In this document: positions 1-13,058 of the stretch, piece after piece
Layout of the letters: every line of letters begins with the position of its first letter
How positions within the stretch are numbered: the stretch's first letter is position 1
Source: Streptomyces deccanensis
GTDB lineage: Bacteria > Actinomycetota > Actinomycetes > Streptomycetales > Streptomycetaceae
NCBI RefSeq assembly: GCF_022385335.1
Contig: NZ_CP092431.1
Span: forward strand, 2,914,001-2,978,000
Reading direction: 5' to 3'
Length of the DNA stretch: 64,000 nt
Translations under genes and position numbers: made by a program
Notes under the pieces: generated by a model
Database searches by the model: none
The model's input: only the letters and a program-made list of their open reading frames with translations
What the model was told of the DNA's origin: nothing

Positions 1-447
1 GCCTGCTCCCTCGCCGCCGTGCGGTCGCAGGGTGTGCGGACCGTCAACGCCTGGCAGTTCGCCCGCCAGCCGCTGCCCGACGGCAGCGGCACGGCCGACT
101 GGGTGTGCACCCGCACCGAGACCTGGCGGGGCGCGGGCACCCGGGCGATGACCCAGTTCAACACCCCGGCCGGCGCGTACGTCACGGCCGCCGCCGACGA
201 GGTCCCCGCCTGCGGCCCGGCCGACCCCCATGTCCTCGCCGTGGGGCCCTGGAAGTCCGCGGCAGGCACCTCCTATCTGCTGGCCGCCGGCGGCAAGGAC
301 ACCGTCTCCGTCGAACTGAGCGGCGGGGTGAACGGATCGGCGCAGGGCAACCTGCTCGCCGTACCGGCCGAGGACGGCGCGCGGGCGGAGTTGAAGGGGA
401 CGCTGGCGAACGGCCGGGAGATCAACGGGCTTCAGCCCGCCCGGTGA
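1..447 (+). CDS. C-terminal part of an unknown protein (5' truncated)
   Basis: The frame is open from the first base of the window, so the true start lies upstream; about 148 residues are visible before the TGA. The segment is rich in Gly, Ala and Thr with two cysteines (in TADWVCTRTE and EVPACGP), which would suit an exported protein. No family motif is recognisable and no function is assigned. Codon use is typical of the surrounding DNA, so it is very likely a real gene end. Its stop codon falls at the beginning of a short tandem repeat. Confidence 0.7.
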   Translation, partial: ACSLAAVRSQGVRTVNAWQFARQPLPDGSGTADWVCTRTETWRGAGTRAMTQFNTPAGAYVTAAADEVPACGPADPHVLAVGPWKSAAGTSYLLAAGGKDTVSVELSGGVNGSAQGNLLAVPAEDGARAELKGTLANGREINGLQPAR

Positions 448-528
448 CGAGAGACCGGTGACCGAGAGGCCCGTGACCGAGAGGCCCGTGACCGAGAAGT
501 CGGTGACCGAGAAGTCGGTGACCAAAGG
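444..528. repeat. 14-15 bp tandem repeats
   Basis: Five and a half units: a 14-bp degenerate unit, GTGACCGAGAGGCCC twice (458-487), GTGACCGAGAAGTCG twice (488-517) and a partial GTGACCAAAGG. The array begins at the stop codon of the upstream gene and fills most of the gap before the TetR gene. It looks like replication slippage. No function is evident. Confidence 0.85.
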
Positions 529-530
529 CT

Positions 531-588
531 CGAACACCTATACGCTATCCAGCCGATGACCGGCCGGAATGAATCGGTAAGGTGTTCG
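531..588. promoter_or_regulatory. Inverted repeat upstream of TetR gene (possible operator)
   Basis: CGAACACCT (531-539) and AGGTGTTCG (580-588) are perfect 9-bp inverted arms, 40 bp apart, immediately before the ATG at 590. The right arm also supplies the AGGTG ribosome binding site. The spacing is wide for one TetR dimer, so the repeat could be two half-sites or an mRNA hairpin; the assignment is tentative. Confidence 0.35.
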
Positions 589-589
589 T

Positions 590-1282
590 ATGCGAACCGG
601 TGTGCGCCGCAGGATGGGTGTGGAGGAGCGGCGGCAGCAGTTGATCGGGGTGGCCCTCGAACTGTTCAGCCGGCGCTCGCCCGACGAGGTCTCCATCGAC
701 GAGATAGCGTCGGCGGCGGGCATCTCCCGCCCGCTCGTCTACCACTACTTCCCCGGCAAACTCAGCCTGTACGAGGCCGCGTTGCAGCGTGCCTCCGATG
801 ATCTGGCGAACCGTTTCGTGGAGCCCCGGGAGGGCCCGCTCGGCGCCCGGCTGCTCCGGGTCACCCACCGGTTCTTCGACTTCGTCGACGCACACGGCCC
901 CGGGTTCTCGGCCCTGATGCGGGGCGGCCCGGCCGTCGGCTCGTCCCGTACCAACGCCCTCGTCGACGGCGTACGGCAGGCCGCCTATGTCCAGATCCTT
1001 TCGCACCTGGACGTCGACGCCCCGCCGGCCCGCCTCGAACTCGTCGTCCGCTCCTGGATCTCGCTCGCCGAGTCCACGGCCCTCATCTGGCTGGACGGCC
1101 GCCGTATCCCGAGACAGGAGCTGGAGCTCCAACTCGTCCATGACTTCGCGGCCCTGGCGGCTGTCAGCGCCGCCCAGGACGAGGACATGGCGGCCCTGCT
1201 CCGCCGCGTCCTCGCCGACGAGCCTTCGGACGGCCCGTTCAGCGAACTGGCGGGCCGCCTGGTGGCTCTGGCCCGCGGCTGA
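590..1282 (+). CDS. TetR/AcrR family transcriptional regulator
   Basis: A 230-aa repressor of usual TetR length. The N-terminal helix-turn-helix reads MGVEERRQQLIGVALELF then SIDEIASAAGISRPLVYHYF followed by PGKLSLYEA (about residues 9-60), the canonical TetR DNA-binding fold. The C-terminal region (about 75-230) is the variable ligand-binding and dimerisation part and gives no ligand. The ATG at 590 is preceded by AGGTG; an internal ATG at 614 is a possible alternative. The neighbours are an unknown gene upstream and a convergent isomerase-like gene, so the target is unclear and autoregulation through the upstream inverted repeat is only an inference. Confidence 0.9.
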   Translation: MRTGVRRRMGVEERRQQLIGVALELFSRRSPDEVSIDEIASAAGISRPLVYHYFPGKLSLYEAALQRASDDLANRFVEPREGPLGARLLRVTHRFFDFVDAHGPGFSALMRGGPAVGSSRTNALVDGVRQAAYVQILSHLDVDAPPARLELVVRSWISLAESTALIWLDGRRIPRQELELQLVHDFAALAAVSAAQDEDMAALLRRVLADEPSDGPFSELAGRLVALARG

Positions 1283-1289
1283 TCGTCGG

Positions 1290-1646
1290 CTAGACCTCGA
1301 ACTTCCGGTACGACGGATCCAGGTCCCGCACCTCCGCCGACGCGTGGAACGCGAGCCCCTCCCGCACCTTCACGTGCTCCCGGAGCAGCCCGAGCACGTT
1401 CTCCGTCAGCGTCACCTTCGTCTCGTCGGTCCGTCCGGCGAGCAGCCCCAGCGTGACGTGCACGATCGCGTGGCCGTCCGTGTCGGGCCCGACGACCGTG
1501 TCCTCGGTGGCCCGGAACTGCGTCTTGCAGGCCTCCGGCTTCGCGGCGGCCGTCCGTACGACCTCCTCGTGCAGGGCCTTGGCGAACGCGGGCCGGTCGA
1601 AGCCGTCGGAGAGGACGGCGGAGTAGTCAACAGTGATCTGCGGCAT
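1290..1646 (-). CDS. 5-carboxymethyl-2-hydroxymuconate isomerase-like protein (tautomerase fold)
   Basis: A 118-aa protein matching the CHMI family in length and in its start MPQITVDYS. The family places a catalytic proline directly after the removed methionine, and Pro2 is present here. Characterised members isomerise 5-carboxymethyl-2-hydroxymuconate in homoprotocatechuate breakdown. No other gene of that pathway is nearby, so the real substrate is unknown. The gene follows the SpoIIE-like phosphatase gene on the same strand with a gap of only 4 bp (stop to start), so the two are probably cotranscribed. It converges on the TetR gene with 7 bp between them. Confidence 0.8.
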   Translation of the reverse strand: MPQITVDYSAVLSDGFDRPAFAKALHEEVVRTAAAKPEACKTQFRATEDTVVGPDTDGHAIVHVTLGLLAGRTDETKVTLTENVLGLLREHVKVREGLAFHASAEVRDLDPSYRKFEV

Positions 1647-1650
1647 GCGG

Positions 1651-3267
1651 TCACCCTAACCGCAGCCGCAACGCCAGCATCGCGATGTCGTCCTCCCGGT
1701 CCCGGCCGAAGCAGTGCAGCAAGGTGTCGCACAACGCGACCGCCCCGGTCGGGGCGTCCGCCGCGGCGGCCCGCAGTTGCTCCAGGGAGAGCGACAGATC
1801 GATGCCGCGGGTCTCGACGAGCCCGTCGGTGACCATGAGCAGCCGGTCCGTCGGCCACAGCACCGTCTCCGTGGGCTCGGGCCGTTCGAGCCCGAGCCCG
1901 AGGAGCGGCCCGGCGGCCTTCATGTACTCGGCGTCGCCGGAGTCGCGGACGATCAACGGCGGGATGTGACCCGCGTTGGCGACCCGCACCCGCCCGCTGT
2001 CCGGTTCGACGAGGGCCAGACAGACGGTGGCGGTGACGTCGGGGTGGTAGTGCTGGAGCATCCGGTCGAGCCGCCGGGCGAGCGCCGCCGGGTCGGACTG
2101 CTCCACGCAGTAGGCGCGCAGGGCGTGCCGGATCTCCACCATCACGGTGGCCGCTTCCAGGGAGTGCCCGACGACGTCGCCGACGGCGGTGAGGACACCG
2201 CCGGGGGTGGACAGGGCCGCGTAGAAGTCACCGCCGATCTCGGTCTGCCGGGATGCGGGCACATACCGTACGACGACTTCGAGGCCGGGGAACTCGGGCA
2301 CCCGCTTGGGCAGGAAGCTGTGCTGGAGGGTCAGCGCGACATGGCGCTCGACCTGGTACATCAGCAGGGGTTGCGCGGCCAGCGCGGTGGCCTGCGCGAG
2401 GCGGGCGACCAGCCCCGTCGTGTCGGAGGCCGTGCCCCGGGCGCCGTGCACGGGTGTGGCGACGCAGACGGGCGTGCCGCTCTCGGTGCGGGCGAGGACC
2501 AGGCGGGCGTCCTCGGTGACGCCGGGCCGGAAGAAGCCCGCGGGCCACAGCGGCGCGGGGACGACCGTGTCGTGCGGGCCGGGGTCGCCGTCGGTGACGC
2601 GGCGGATGAGCCGGGCCACGGCCTCGTGCGCGCCGGCGTCGGGGAGGGTGGTGCGGGCCCTGGCCCGGGAGGTGCCGCTGTAGAGGTGGCCGTCCTCGCC
2701 GAGCACGAACACGGCGGCCGGCGACCGGGTGAGCCGGGCGGCCCCCTCGGCGGCGGCGCCGGCCAGTTCGTCCAGGGTGCGGGCGGCCTGGACGTCGACG
2801 ATGGTCTCGGAGAGCAGGGTGAGCCGTCGTACGAGGGCCTCGGCGCCGTTGCGCATCCGGGCGCTGCGGACGGCCGCGCGGACGACCGCCTGGATCTCCT
2901 CCGGTTCGGCGGGGACCGTCAGATAGGCCTCGCCGCCCGCGTCGAGGCCCCGGCAGCGGTCGATGGGGGCGACGGAGGCGGCGGAGAAGTGGACGACGGG
3001 CAGGGCGGCCGTCGGGGGCCGCGATTTGAGGCGGCGGCAGAGTTCGAACCCGCTCATGTCGGGCAGGCCGACGTCGACGAGGGCCACGTCCGGCAGGACT
3101 CCCGAGCGGAACCGCACGTCGAGTTCGGCGAGGGCCTCACCGGCGCTGGCGACGGGGACGACGCTGTGCCCGGCCCTGCGCAGCACCGCGCCCATCGCGT
3201 AACGGCTGGCGGCCGCGTCGTCGACCACCAGGACCGTGGTGCTTGCTTCGTCGGCCATCAGGCTCAT
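1651..3267 (-). CDS. Receiver domain-GAF-like-PP2C (SpoIIE/RsbU-type) phosphatase
   Basis: A 538-aa cytoplasmic signalling protein. Residues 10-125 form a response-regulator receiver with acidic pair D16-D17 and phosphoacceptor D65 in ALVDVGLPD. The lysine normally found near the end of the domain (as in YLTKP) is V118 (EAYLTVPAE), so phosphorylation-driven switching may be altered. The middle, about 150-300, looks GAF-like. The C-terminal third is a SpoIIE-type PP2C domain, with GDVVGHSLEA and the metal-binding DDIAML at the end. Such proteins dephosphorylate anti-anti-sigma factors. No anti-sigma partner is encoded nearby. The ATG at 3267 was used; an ATG at 3258 is equally possible. Confidence 0.88.
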   Translation of the reverse strand: MSLMADEASTTVLVVDDAAASRYAMGAVLRRAGHSVVPVASAGEALAELDVRFRSGVLPDVALVDVGLPDMSGFELCRRLKSRPPTAALPVVHFSAASVAPIDRCRGLDAGGEAYLTVPAEPEEIQAVVRAAVRSARMRNGAEALVRRLTLLSETIVDVQAARTLDELAGAAAEGAARLTRSPAAVFVLGEDGHLYSGTSRARARTTLPDAGAHEAVARLIRRVTDGDPGPHDTVVPAPLWPAGFFRPGVTEDARLVLARTESGTPVCVATPVHGARGTASDTTGLVARLAQATALAAQPLLMYQVERHVALTLQHSFLPKRVPEFPGLEVVVRYVPASRQTEIGGDFYAALSTPGGVLTAVGDVVGHSLEAATVMVEIRHALRAYCVEQSDPAALARRLDRMLQHYHPDVTATVCLALVEPDSGRVRVANAGHIPPLIVRDSGDAEYMKAAGPLLGLGLERPEPTETVLWPTDRLLMVTDGLVETRGIDLSLSLEQLRAAAADAPTGAVALCDTLLHCFGRDREDDIAMLALRLRLG

Positions 3268-3344
3268 GAGGCTCTCGTCGTCGCCGGCACTCGGATGGTG
3301 CGGACCGGGCCCCCTGCTCCGTCCGCACCACCCAAGCTAGCGCC

Positions 3345-8765
<5,421 letters not shown>

Positions 8766-8827
8766 GGATGGACTCCTTGCGATGACGGCTCTGGATGGGT
8801 CCGACCCCGCGTGACCGTATCGCCGCC

Positions 8828-8865
8828 GAAAGCGTTTCAGCAAGAGGCTTGAAAGTAATGGCAAG
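8828..8865 (-). promoter_or_regulatory. Putative MalR operator of the pullulanase gene
   Basis: On the coding (minus) strand there are two CTTGC boxes (complement GCAAG at 8840-8844 and 8861-8865) exactly 21 bp apart, about two helical turns. A LacI-like TGAAACGCTTTC lies beside the inner box. The same CTTGC/GCAAG element occurs before the amylase gene and between malE and malR, so MalR control is a reasonable inference. Confidence 0.55.
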
Positions 8866-8879
8866 GGCTTACAGGACCG

Positions 8880-10262
8880 TCAGCAGCTGGTCTTGCCCGC
8901 GTAGATCGCGAGGGCGATGTTGGAGCCGAGGGTCGCGGTGAGCTGGCCGGAGCCGTTCACGGTGACCGTCGTGTTGTTCTGCACGTTGCAGTAGGTGCCG
9001 GCCGCGAGGGAGGTCTGGTACGTGCGGCTGAGGCTGCTCGACTCGTGGTTGATGGCCACGAAACCCTTGCTGCCGCGGCCGAAGGCGATCGCGTCGCCCC
9101 CGTTGTCCCACCAGTTGGTGACGGCCTCGCCGCGGGTGGCGTTGCGGAAGGGGACCATGCGCATGATCTCCGGCCAGGCGTGCTGGCACTTCCAGCCGTT
9201 CTGCCAACAGGCGCCGACCGCACCGCCGTTGGGCGGGCCGGCGTCGTGGTCGGTGAACTCGTAGCCGGAGTTGATGTCGGGCGCGCCGTACGGGTAGGCC
9301 AGCATGAAGACGTTGGCGAGGGTGTAGTTCGCGTTGTCCTTGTAGCTGAGGGTGGAGCCGTTGCGCTCGGTGTCGTGGTTGTCGACGAAGACGCCGGCGA
9401 CCGAGCTGTTCATGTAGCCCCAGCCCTCGCCGTAGTTCTTCAGGTAGGCGAGGTTCTCGTTGTTGAAGACCCGCTTGAGGTCGAAGGCGTAGCGGAACTC
9501 CTGCACGTCCCCATTGCCGGTGTACTCGCTCGGCTGGACGGCCTCGCCGGAGCCGTGGATGGCCTCCTGCTTCCAGTACGCGTTCGGGTTGCTCAGCCGC
9601 GACTTGATGTTGGCGAGGTCGGCGGCGGGGATGTGCTTGGCGGCGTCGATCCGGAAGCCGTCGACGCCGTACCCGAGCAGGCTGTTCATGTACCCGGCGA
9701 TGGCCGAACGGACGTACTCCTCACCGGTGTCCAGGTCGGCGAGGCCGACGAGCTCGCAGTTCTGGACGTTGGCGCGGTTGGTGTAGTCGCTGATGGTGGC
9801 GGTGCAGTTGTCGAAGTCGAAGGAGGAGTACAGGCCGGGGTAGGCGTACTTCGTGTACGACGAGCCGCCGGTTCCCGTGCCGCTGCCCGCCGACATGTGG
9901 TTGACGACCGTGTCGACGACGACCTTGACGCCGGCCGCGTGACACGTGTCGATCATGTTCTTGAAGGCGGTGGCGTCCCCGAGCCGCCCGGCGATCTTGT
10001 AGCTGACGGGCTGGTACGAGGTCCACCACTGCGCGCCCTGTATGTGCTCGGCGGGCGGTGAGACCTGGACGTAGCCGTACCCGTTCGGGCCGAGTGTGTT
10101 GGTGCACTCCTTGGCGACGGAGGCGAAGTTCCACTCGAACAGGACGGCGGTCACGTCCTTGGTGCCGGGGGGTGAGGCGTACGCGGTCGTGGTGGGCACC
10201 GCGAGCGCGATCGACGCGCCGGCCGCGAGGGCGAGCGCGCCGGAGAGGGTTCTGCTGGCCAT
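8880..10262 (-). CDS. Secreted alpha-amylase (GH13)
   Basis: A 460-aa extracellular starch-hydrolysing enzyme. The signal peptide is [20 protein letters not shown] followed by [13 protein letters not shown]. The barrel carries [20 protein letters not shown] (nucleophile Asp), the acid/base region YWKQEAIHG and VDNHDTERN, the standard GH13 motif order. A beta-sandwich C-terminal domain ends in YAGKTSC. No raw-starch-binding module follows, so this is the short form. A longer in-frame reading exists, but the ATG at 10262 starts a perfect signal peptide and has GAAGGA upstream. The gene lies directly upstream of the pullulanase gene on the same strand, which has its own operator in the gap. Confidence 0.95.
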   Translation of the reverse strand: MASRTLSGALALAAGASIALAVPTTTAYASPPGTKDVTAVLFEWNFASVAKECTNTLGPNGYGYVQVSPPAEHIQGAQWWTSYQPVSYKIAGRLGDATAFKNMIDTCHAAGVKVVVDTVVNHMSAGSGTGTGGSSYTKYAYPGLYSSFDFDNCTATISDYTNRANVQNCELVGLADLDTGEEYVRSAIAGYMNSLLGYGVDGFRIDAAKHIPAADLANIKSRLSNPNAYWKQEAIHGSGEAVQPSEYTGNGDVQEFRYAFDLKRVFNNENLAYLKNYGEGWGYMNSSVAGVFVDNHDTERNGSTLSYKDNANYTLANVFMLAYPYGAPDINSGYEFTDHDAGPPNGGAVGACWQNGWKCQHAWPEIMRMVPFRNATRGEAVTNWWDNGGDAIAFGRGSKGFVAINHESSSLSRTYQTSLAAGTYCNVQNNTTVTVNGSGQLTATLGSNIALAIYAGKTSC

Positions 10263-10330
10263 GTTGTGGGGTCCTTCTCCGTTGAAGGGGTCCGAAGGGG
10301 AGGTGCGTGGGCCGTGGACGGGCCCGCGCG

Positions 10331-10379
10331 GCAAGAGCGTTGCGGTTTCTTGCTGCAAGATGGCTGAAAACTTTCAGCC
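10331..10379 (-). promoter_or_regulatory. Putative MalR operator of the alpha-amylase gene
   Basis: Contains the odd palindrome CTTGCTGCAAG (10349-10359), a further GCAAG at 10331-10335 and, immediately outside, the inverted repeat GGCTGAAA/TTTCAGCC (10362-10379). The same boxes recur at the other maltodextrin promoters here, supporting regulation by MalR. TGAAA/TTTCA half-sites also occur at the pullulanase operator. Confidence 0.6.
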
Positions 10380-10471
10380 GGAAGGAAGGTACGAGTCCAC
10401 TTGTCAAACGGTCAACCCTCCGGACACACCTTCTTCACGCGCGCGAAATCTCTTCACAGACAGGGGTGTTG

Positions 10472-10486
10472 GGCGCCACGGGCGCC
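10472..10486 (-). terminator. Short hairpin at the end of the subtilase gene
   Basis: GGCGCC, a 3-nt loop (ACG) and GGCGCC overlap the last base of the subtilase stop codon. The stem is only 6 bp and there is no T-run, so terminator function is uncertain. Confidence 0.35.
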
Positions 10487-11361
10487 TAGGCCCGGCTTCG
10501 GATGCCGCCCCCGTCGCGGAGTGCCGTGTACGCGGACCACGCGTCCAGCAGCGGAGGGGTCACCGAGCCTCGTCGGCCGGGGCCATGGGTGAGCGCGTAG
10601 CGTACGGCCGCCGGGGTAGCCCGGGGGAACGCCGAGCGCAGCAGGGCGACCGTGCCCGTGACGAAGGGCGCCGCGGCGCTCGTGCCGCTCAGGACGAGGG
10701 GGCGGCCGTCGGTGACCGGGCCCGGGACGCGGTCGCCGGGGGCGCCGACGCCGTTGCGGCCGACGGACCTCCCGAGGTTGGACTGGGGCATGGGGTGCCC
10801 GGCGCGGTCGTACGCGGTCACGGGGACGACCCACGGGTGGTCGGTGAGGACGGAGGAGCCCAACCTGCCCTGGTTACCGGCGGCGACCACCAGGATCACC
10901 CCCCGGGCGGCGGCGTGGTCGAGGGCCTCCTCCAGCGCGTGGTCTCGGATCCCGGAGGGCGCCGGCTGGGCCATGCTCAGGTTCACGACATGGGCGCCCG
11001 CGTCGACGATCTCCGTGAGCGCCCGGGCCAGTTCCCCGGTCCGTACGCCGGACAGGCAGGTCGCGGGGCCGCCGTCGGCGGGACGGTCCGTGAAGAGGGG
11101 CCGTGACAGCAGGGTGCAGCGGGGGGCGACGCCCCCATCGGCGACGAGGATCCCGGCCACGGCGGTGCCGTGCGCGCAGCAGACGTCGGTGCGGCGGCAG
11201 TTTCCCGTGTCGGTGGCCGGCCCCAGTTCCCGCACCGCGCGGGCCGCGAAGGCGGGGTGGTTCGGGGCGACGCGGCCGTCGATCACACCGATGACGATCT
11301 CGGGCCGGCCCGAGGTGCGGGCCATGAGTGGCGGAAGGCGCACCAGTTCCAACGGGTCCAT
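10486..11361 (-). CDS. Cytoplasmic S8 subtilisin-like protease of PatA/PatG type
   Basis: A 291-aa serine protease with an intact triad: D28 (VIGVIDGRV), H64 (CCAHGTAVAG) and S228 (LSGTSAAAPF), plus oxyanion N163 (AAGNQG). It has no signal peptide or propeptide and starts MDPLELVRLPPLMARTSG, which resembles the N-termini I recall of cyanobactin proteases PatA/PatG, where the catalytic domain also starts at once and acts inside the cell. Cysteines at 55, 61 and 62, before the His, are unusual. The ATG at 11361 follows GGAGAGGGG; the longer reading adds only Arg-rich sequence. It is the last gene of a same-strand set with a PatG C-terminal-like protein and three short peptides, so its likely job is processing those peptides. 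That is inference. Confidence 0.85.
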   Translation of the reverse strand: MDPLELVRLPPLMARTSGRPEIVIGVIDGRVAPNHPAFAARAVRELGPATDTGNCRRTDVCCAHGTAVAGILVADGGVAPRCTLLSRPLFTDRPADGGPATCLSGVRTGELARALTEIVDAGAHVVNLSMAQPAPSGIRDHALEEALDHAAARGVILVVAAGNQGRLGSSVLTDHPWVVPVTAYDRAGHPMPQSNLGRSVGRNGVGAPGDRVPGPVTDGRPLVLSGTSAAAPFVTGTVALLRSAFPRATPAAVRYALTHGPGRRGSVTPPLLDAWSAYTALRDGGGIRSRA

Positions 11362-11542
11362 GGCACGCCCCTCTCCGCAGCCGTCCGACGGGACGACCGG
11401 ACTCACTCGCGCACGGGCTCGGGCGGACCGCAGGCGCCGAGGCACTCAGCAGCGCAACGGTCCAGACCGTCAACCGCCTCGTAGGGGGGCACGTCCCGGC
11501 GGGCGAGCGGGACGGAAGCCGCCGGGACACATCCGGGGAGGG

Positions 11543-11734
11543 TCATGTGGGCTCATACGGGCCGTAGCAGTTCTCCGCGATGCACTCCCGCACGCAGGCG
11601 GCGGGGTTCCAGGCGCGCCTGCACTGCATCCGGCACACCGGCCCTAGCTCCTCCTCACAGGTGATGAACTGGGGCACGACCCGGTCACCGGCCGGGGCGG
11701 GCGGTTCCGTCGTGGTGAATCCTGGCAGGCTCAT
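11543..11734 (-). CDS. Six-cysteine peptide B (candidate precursor), IPGF-type leader
   Basis: A 63-aa peptide starting MSLPGFTTT. Cysteines at 26, 34, 38, 47, 51 and 56 give the spacing C-x7-C-x3-C-x8-C-x3-C-x4-C. The core TCEEELGPVCR then CRRAxxPxACVRxC is nearly identical to the next peptide upstream, while the segment between leader and core differs. GAGAGGTGA lies before the ATG. No signal peptide or membrane segment. Paired Cx3C motifs are those of small helical hairpins (alpha-hairpinin-like), so a disulfide-linked hairpin is plausible. Gene order and the shared motif suggest it is a substrate of the adjacent protease. I recognise no named family. Confidence 0.75.
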   Translation of the reverse strand: MSLPGFTTTEPPAPAGDRVVPQFITCEEELGPVCRMQCRRAWNPAACVRECIAENCYGPYEPT

Positions 11735-11740
11735 GTCGGG

Positions 11741-11935
11741 TCACCTCTCCCACTTCTCCTCGCAGAGCTTCGCCAGGCACTTCCGCACACACGCGCCGGG
11801 ATCGTGCGCACGGCGGCAGCGGTGGCGGCAGACCGGCCCCAGTTCCTCCTCGCAGGTGAACTGCTGGGGAACCATCAGGTCACCGGCGCGCGCTCCGGTT
11901 GCCGTCGGTCCGACGGCGAATCCGGGGATACGCAT
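11741..11935 (-). CDS. Six-cysteine peptide A (candidate precursor), IPGF-type leader
   Basis: A 64-aa paralogue of peptide B, 6 bp upstream of it. It begins MRIPGFAVG, and cysteines at 28, 36, 40, 49, 53 and 58 have exactly the same spacing. The conserved half begins FTCEEELGPVCR and the C-terminus is charged (CEEKWER). GAAGGG just before the ATG is the likely ribosome binding site. The N-terminal RIPGFA is also found in the third short protein of this cluster. The pair looks like a recent duplication whose leader and Cys framework are constrained while the linker drifts, as expected of precursor peptides. No known bacteriocin motif is seen. Confidence 0.75.
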   Translation of the reverse strand: MRIPGFAVGPTATGARAGDLMVPQQFTCEEELGPVCRHRCRRAHDPGACVRKCLAKLCEEKWER

Positions 11936-11983
11936 GTCCCTTCGCCTCTTTCCTCTCTCGTCGCTCTCGTGTCCATGTGTCGC

Positions 11984-12964
11984 TCACCGGGTGTAGTAGC
12001 GCTGGATGGGGGTCACCCGGAAGGGGAAGAGCCCCGCGAGACCCACGCGGACGAACCACTTCTCGGTGACGTTGGTCTGGCGGTGGGTGTACGAGAACAC
12101 GACCGTGATGACGGTCTGCGCCCCCACGCTGAGCCGGGAGAAGTCGGCCTCCACCGCGGACAGGACGAAGCCTTCGGAGCGCATCTCACTGGTCTTGCGG
12201 TAGATCTCCTGCTCCCGCACCGTCAGGTAGTTGAGGGCCCGATGGGCCGGGTCGAGGCCCGCGTTGTTGTTGAGCTGGAGCACCCGGTCGAGGACTTCCC
12301 TGGCGGTCTTCTCGAACCCCTTGCGGGAGGTGTCCGCGGGGCGGTCGATCGCCTCGATCAGCTCCCTGCTGTCGAAGGCCCAGATCTTCTCGACATGGAC
12401 GACCGGCACGGAGAGTCCCTGACACGCGCCCGGCGGCACGAGGGGGCCGAGGGTCCCGACGACGACGGCGAGGTCACGGTAGTCCCGGACCGGGCGCAGG
12501 GCCTCCACGAGGTCGTCCAGGTCGGTGGGGTCCACGGGTTCCAGGATGTAGGTGTCGACGCCCTGCACGGACAGGACGTAGCACATCTGCCGGGCCAGGT
12601 AGCGGTTCTCGGGGGCGGACAGGACGCGGTGGACGGCGTCGGCGTCACTGGCGTCACGGGCTCCTCCGGCGCCGGCCGCCTGCAAGAACTCGTGCTGGAC
12701 GGAGAGATCGGGAAAGACGGCGCGCACCTGGCCGAGGACGTACACATAACCGGGGGTCGTGTCGGCGCCGTGCCCCGCTCCTCCGCCGCCGTGGGAGCCG
12801 GACTCGGCGCACCCGCAACAGGCCTGCGTGACACCGGACTCGACGGGCAGCGGGTGGGCGTCGTCCGGATCGAACGACGCGGGGGGCGCGGCGGGCACGG
12901 TCCCGGTCCGGGTCTCCGGCGAGGGGCTCGCGTCTGTGGCGCCGTCTGTGATCTCGGGGTCCAT
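11984..12964 (-). CDS. Stand-alone PatG C-terminal-domain-like protein
   Basis: A 326-aa protein. Residues 1-70 are acidic, Pro/Gly-rich and contain a C49-C50-G-C52 cluster. From about residue 72 (GYVYVLGQVRAVFPDL) to the end (FPFRVTPIQRYYTR) it follows a pattern I recall from the C-terminal part of PatG-family cyanobactin maturation proteins, including NRYLARQMCYVLSVQGVDTY, ALNYLTVREQEIY and FSYTHRQTNVTEKWFVR. The function of that region is not firmly known. In PatG it is fused to a protease, whereas here the protease is a separate gene. The ATG at 12964 has GAGGAG 10 bp upstream; the longer frame adds Arg-rich sequence and was rejected. Family membership rests on memory, not a search. Confidence 0.72.
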   Translation of the reverse strand: MDPEITDGATDASPSPETRTGTVPAAPPASFDPDDAHPLPVESGVTQACCGCAESGSHGGGGAGHGADTTPGYVYVLGQVRAVFPDLSVQHEFLQAAGAGGARDASDADAVHRVLSAPENRYLARQMCYVLSVQGVDTYILEPVDPTDLDDLVEALRPVRDYRDLAVVVGTLGPLVPPGACQGLSVPVVHVEKIWAFDSRELIEAIDRPADTSRKGFEKTAREVLDRVLQLNNNAGLDPAHRALNYLTVREQEIYRKTSEMRSEGFVLSAVEADFSRLSVGAQTVITVVFSYTHRQTNVTEKWFVRVGLAGLFPFRVTPIQRYYTR

Positions 12965-13058
12965 GGGTCGGTCACTCCTCACGCGGGCTCTGGAGGAATC
13001 CCGGTCCGGTGCGGACACGCACCGGACCGCCTGGTCGTGCTCGCGCCGTGCACGGTGC

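Noticed and set aside
9721..10407. Arg/Pro-rich open frame overlapping the amylase start
   Set aside because: Out of frame with the amylase, whose signal peptide and catalytic motifs are clear.
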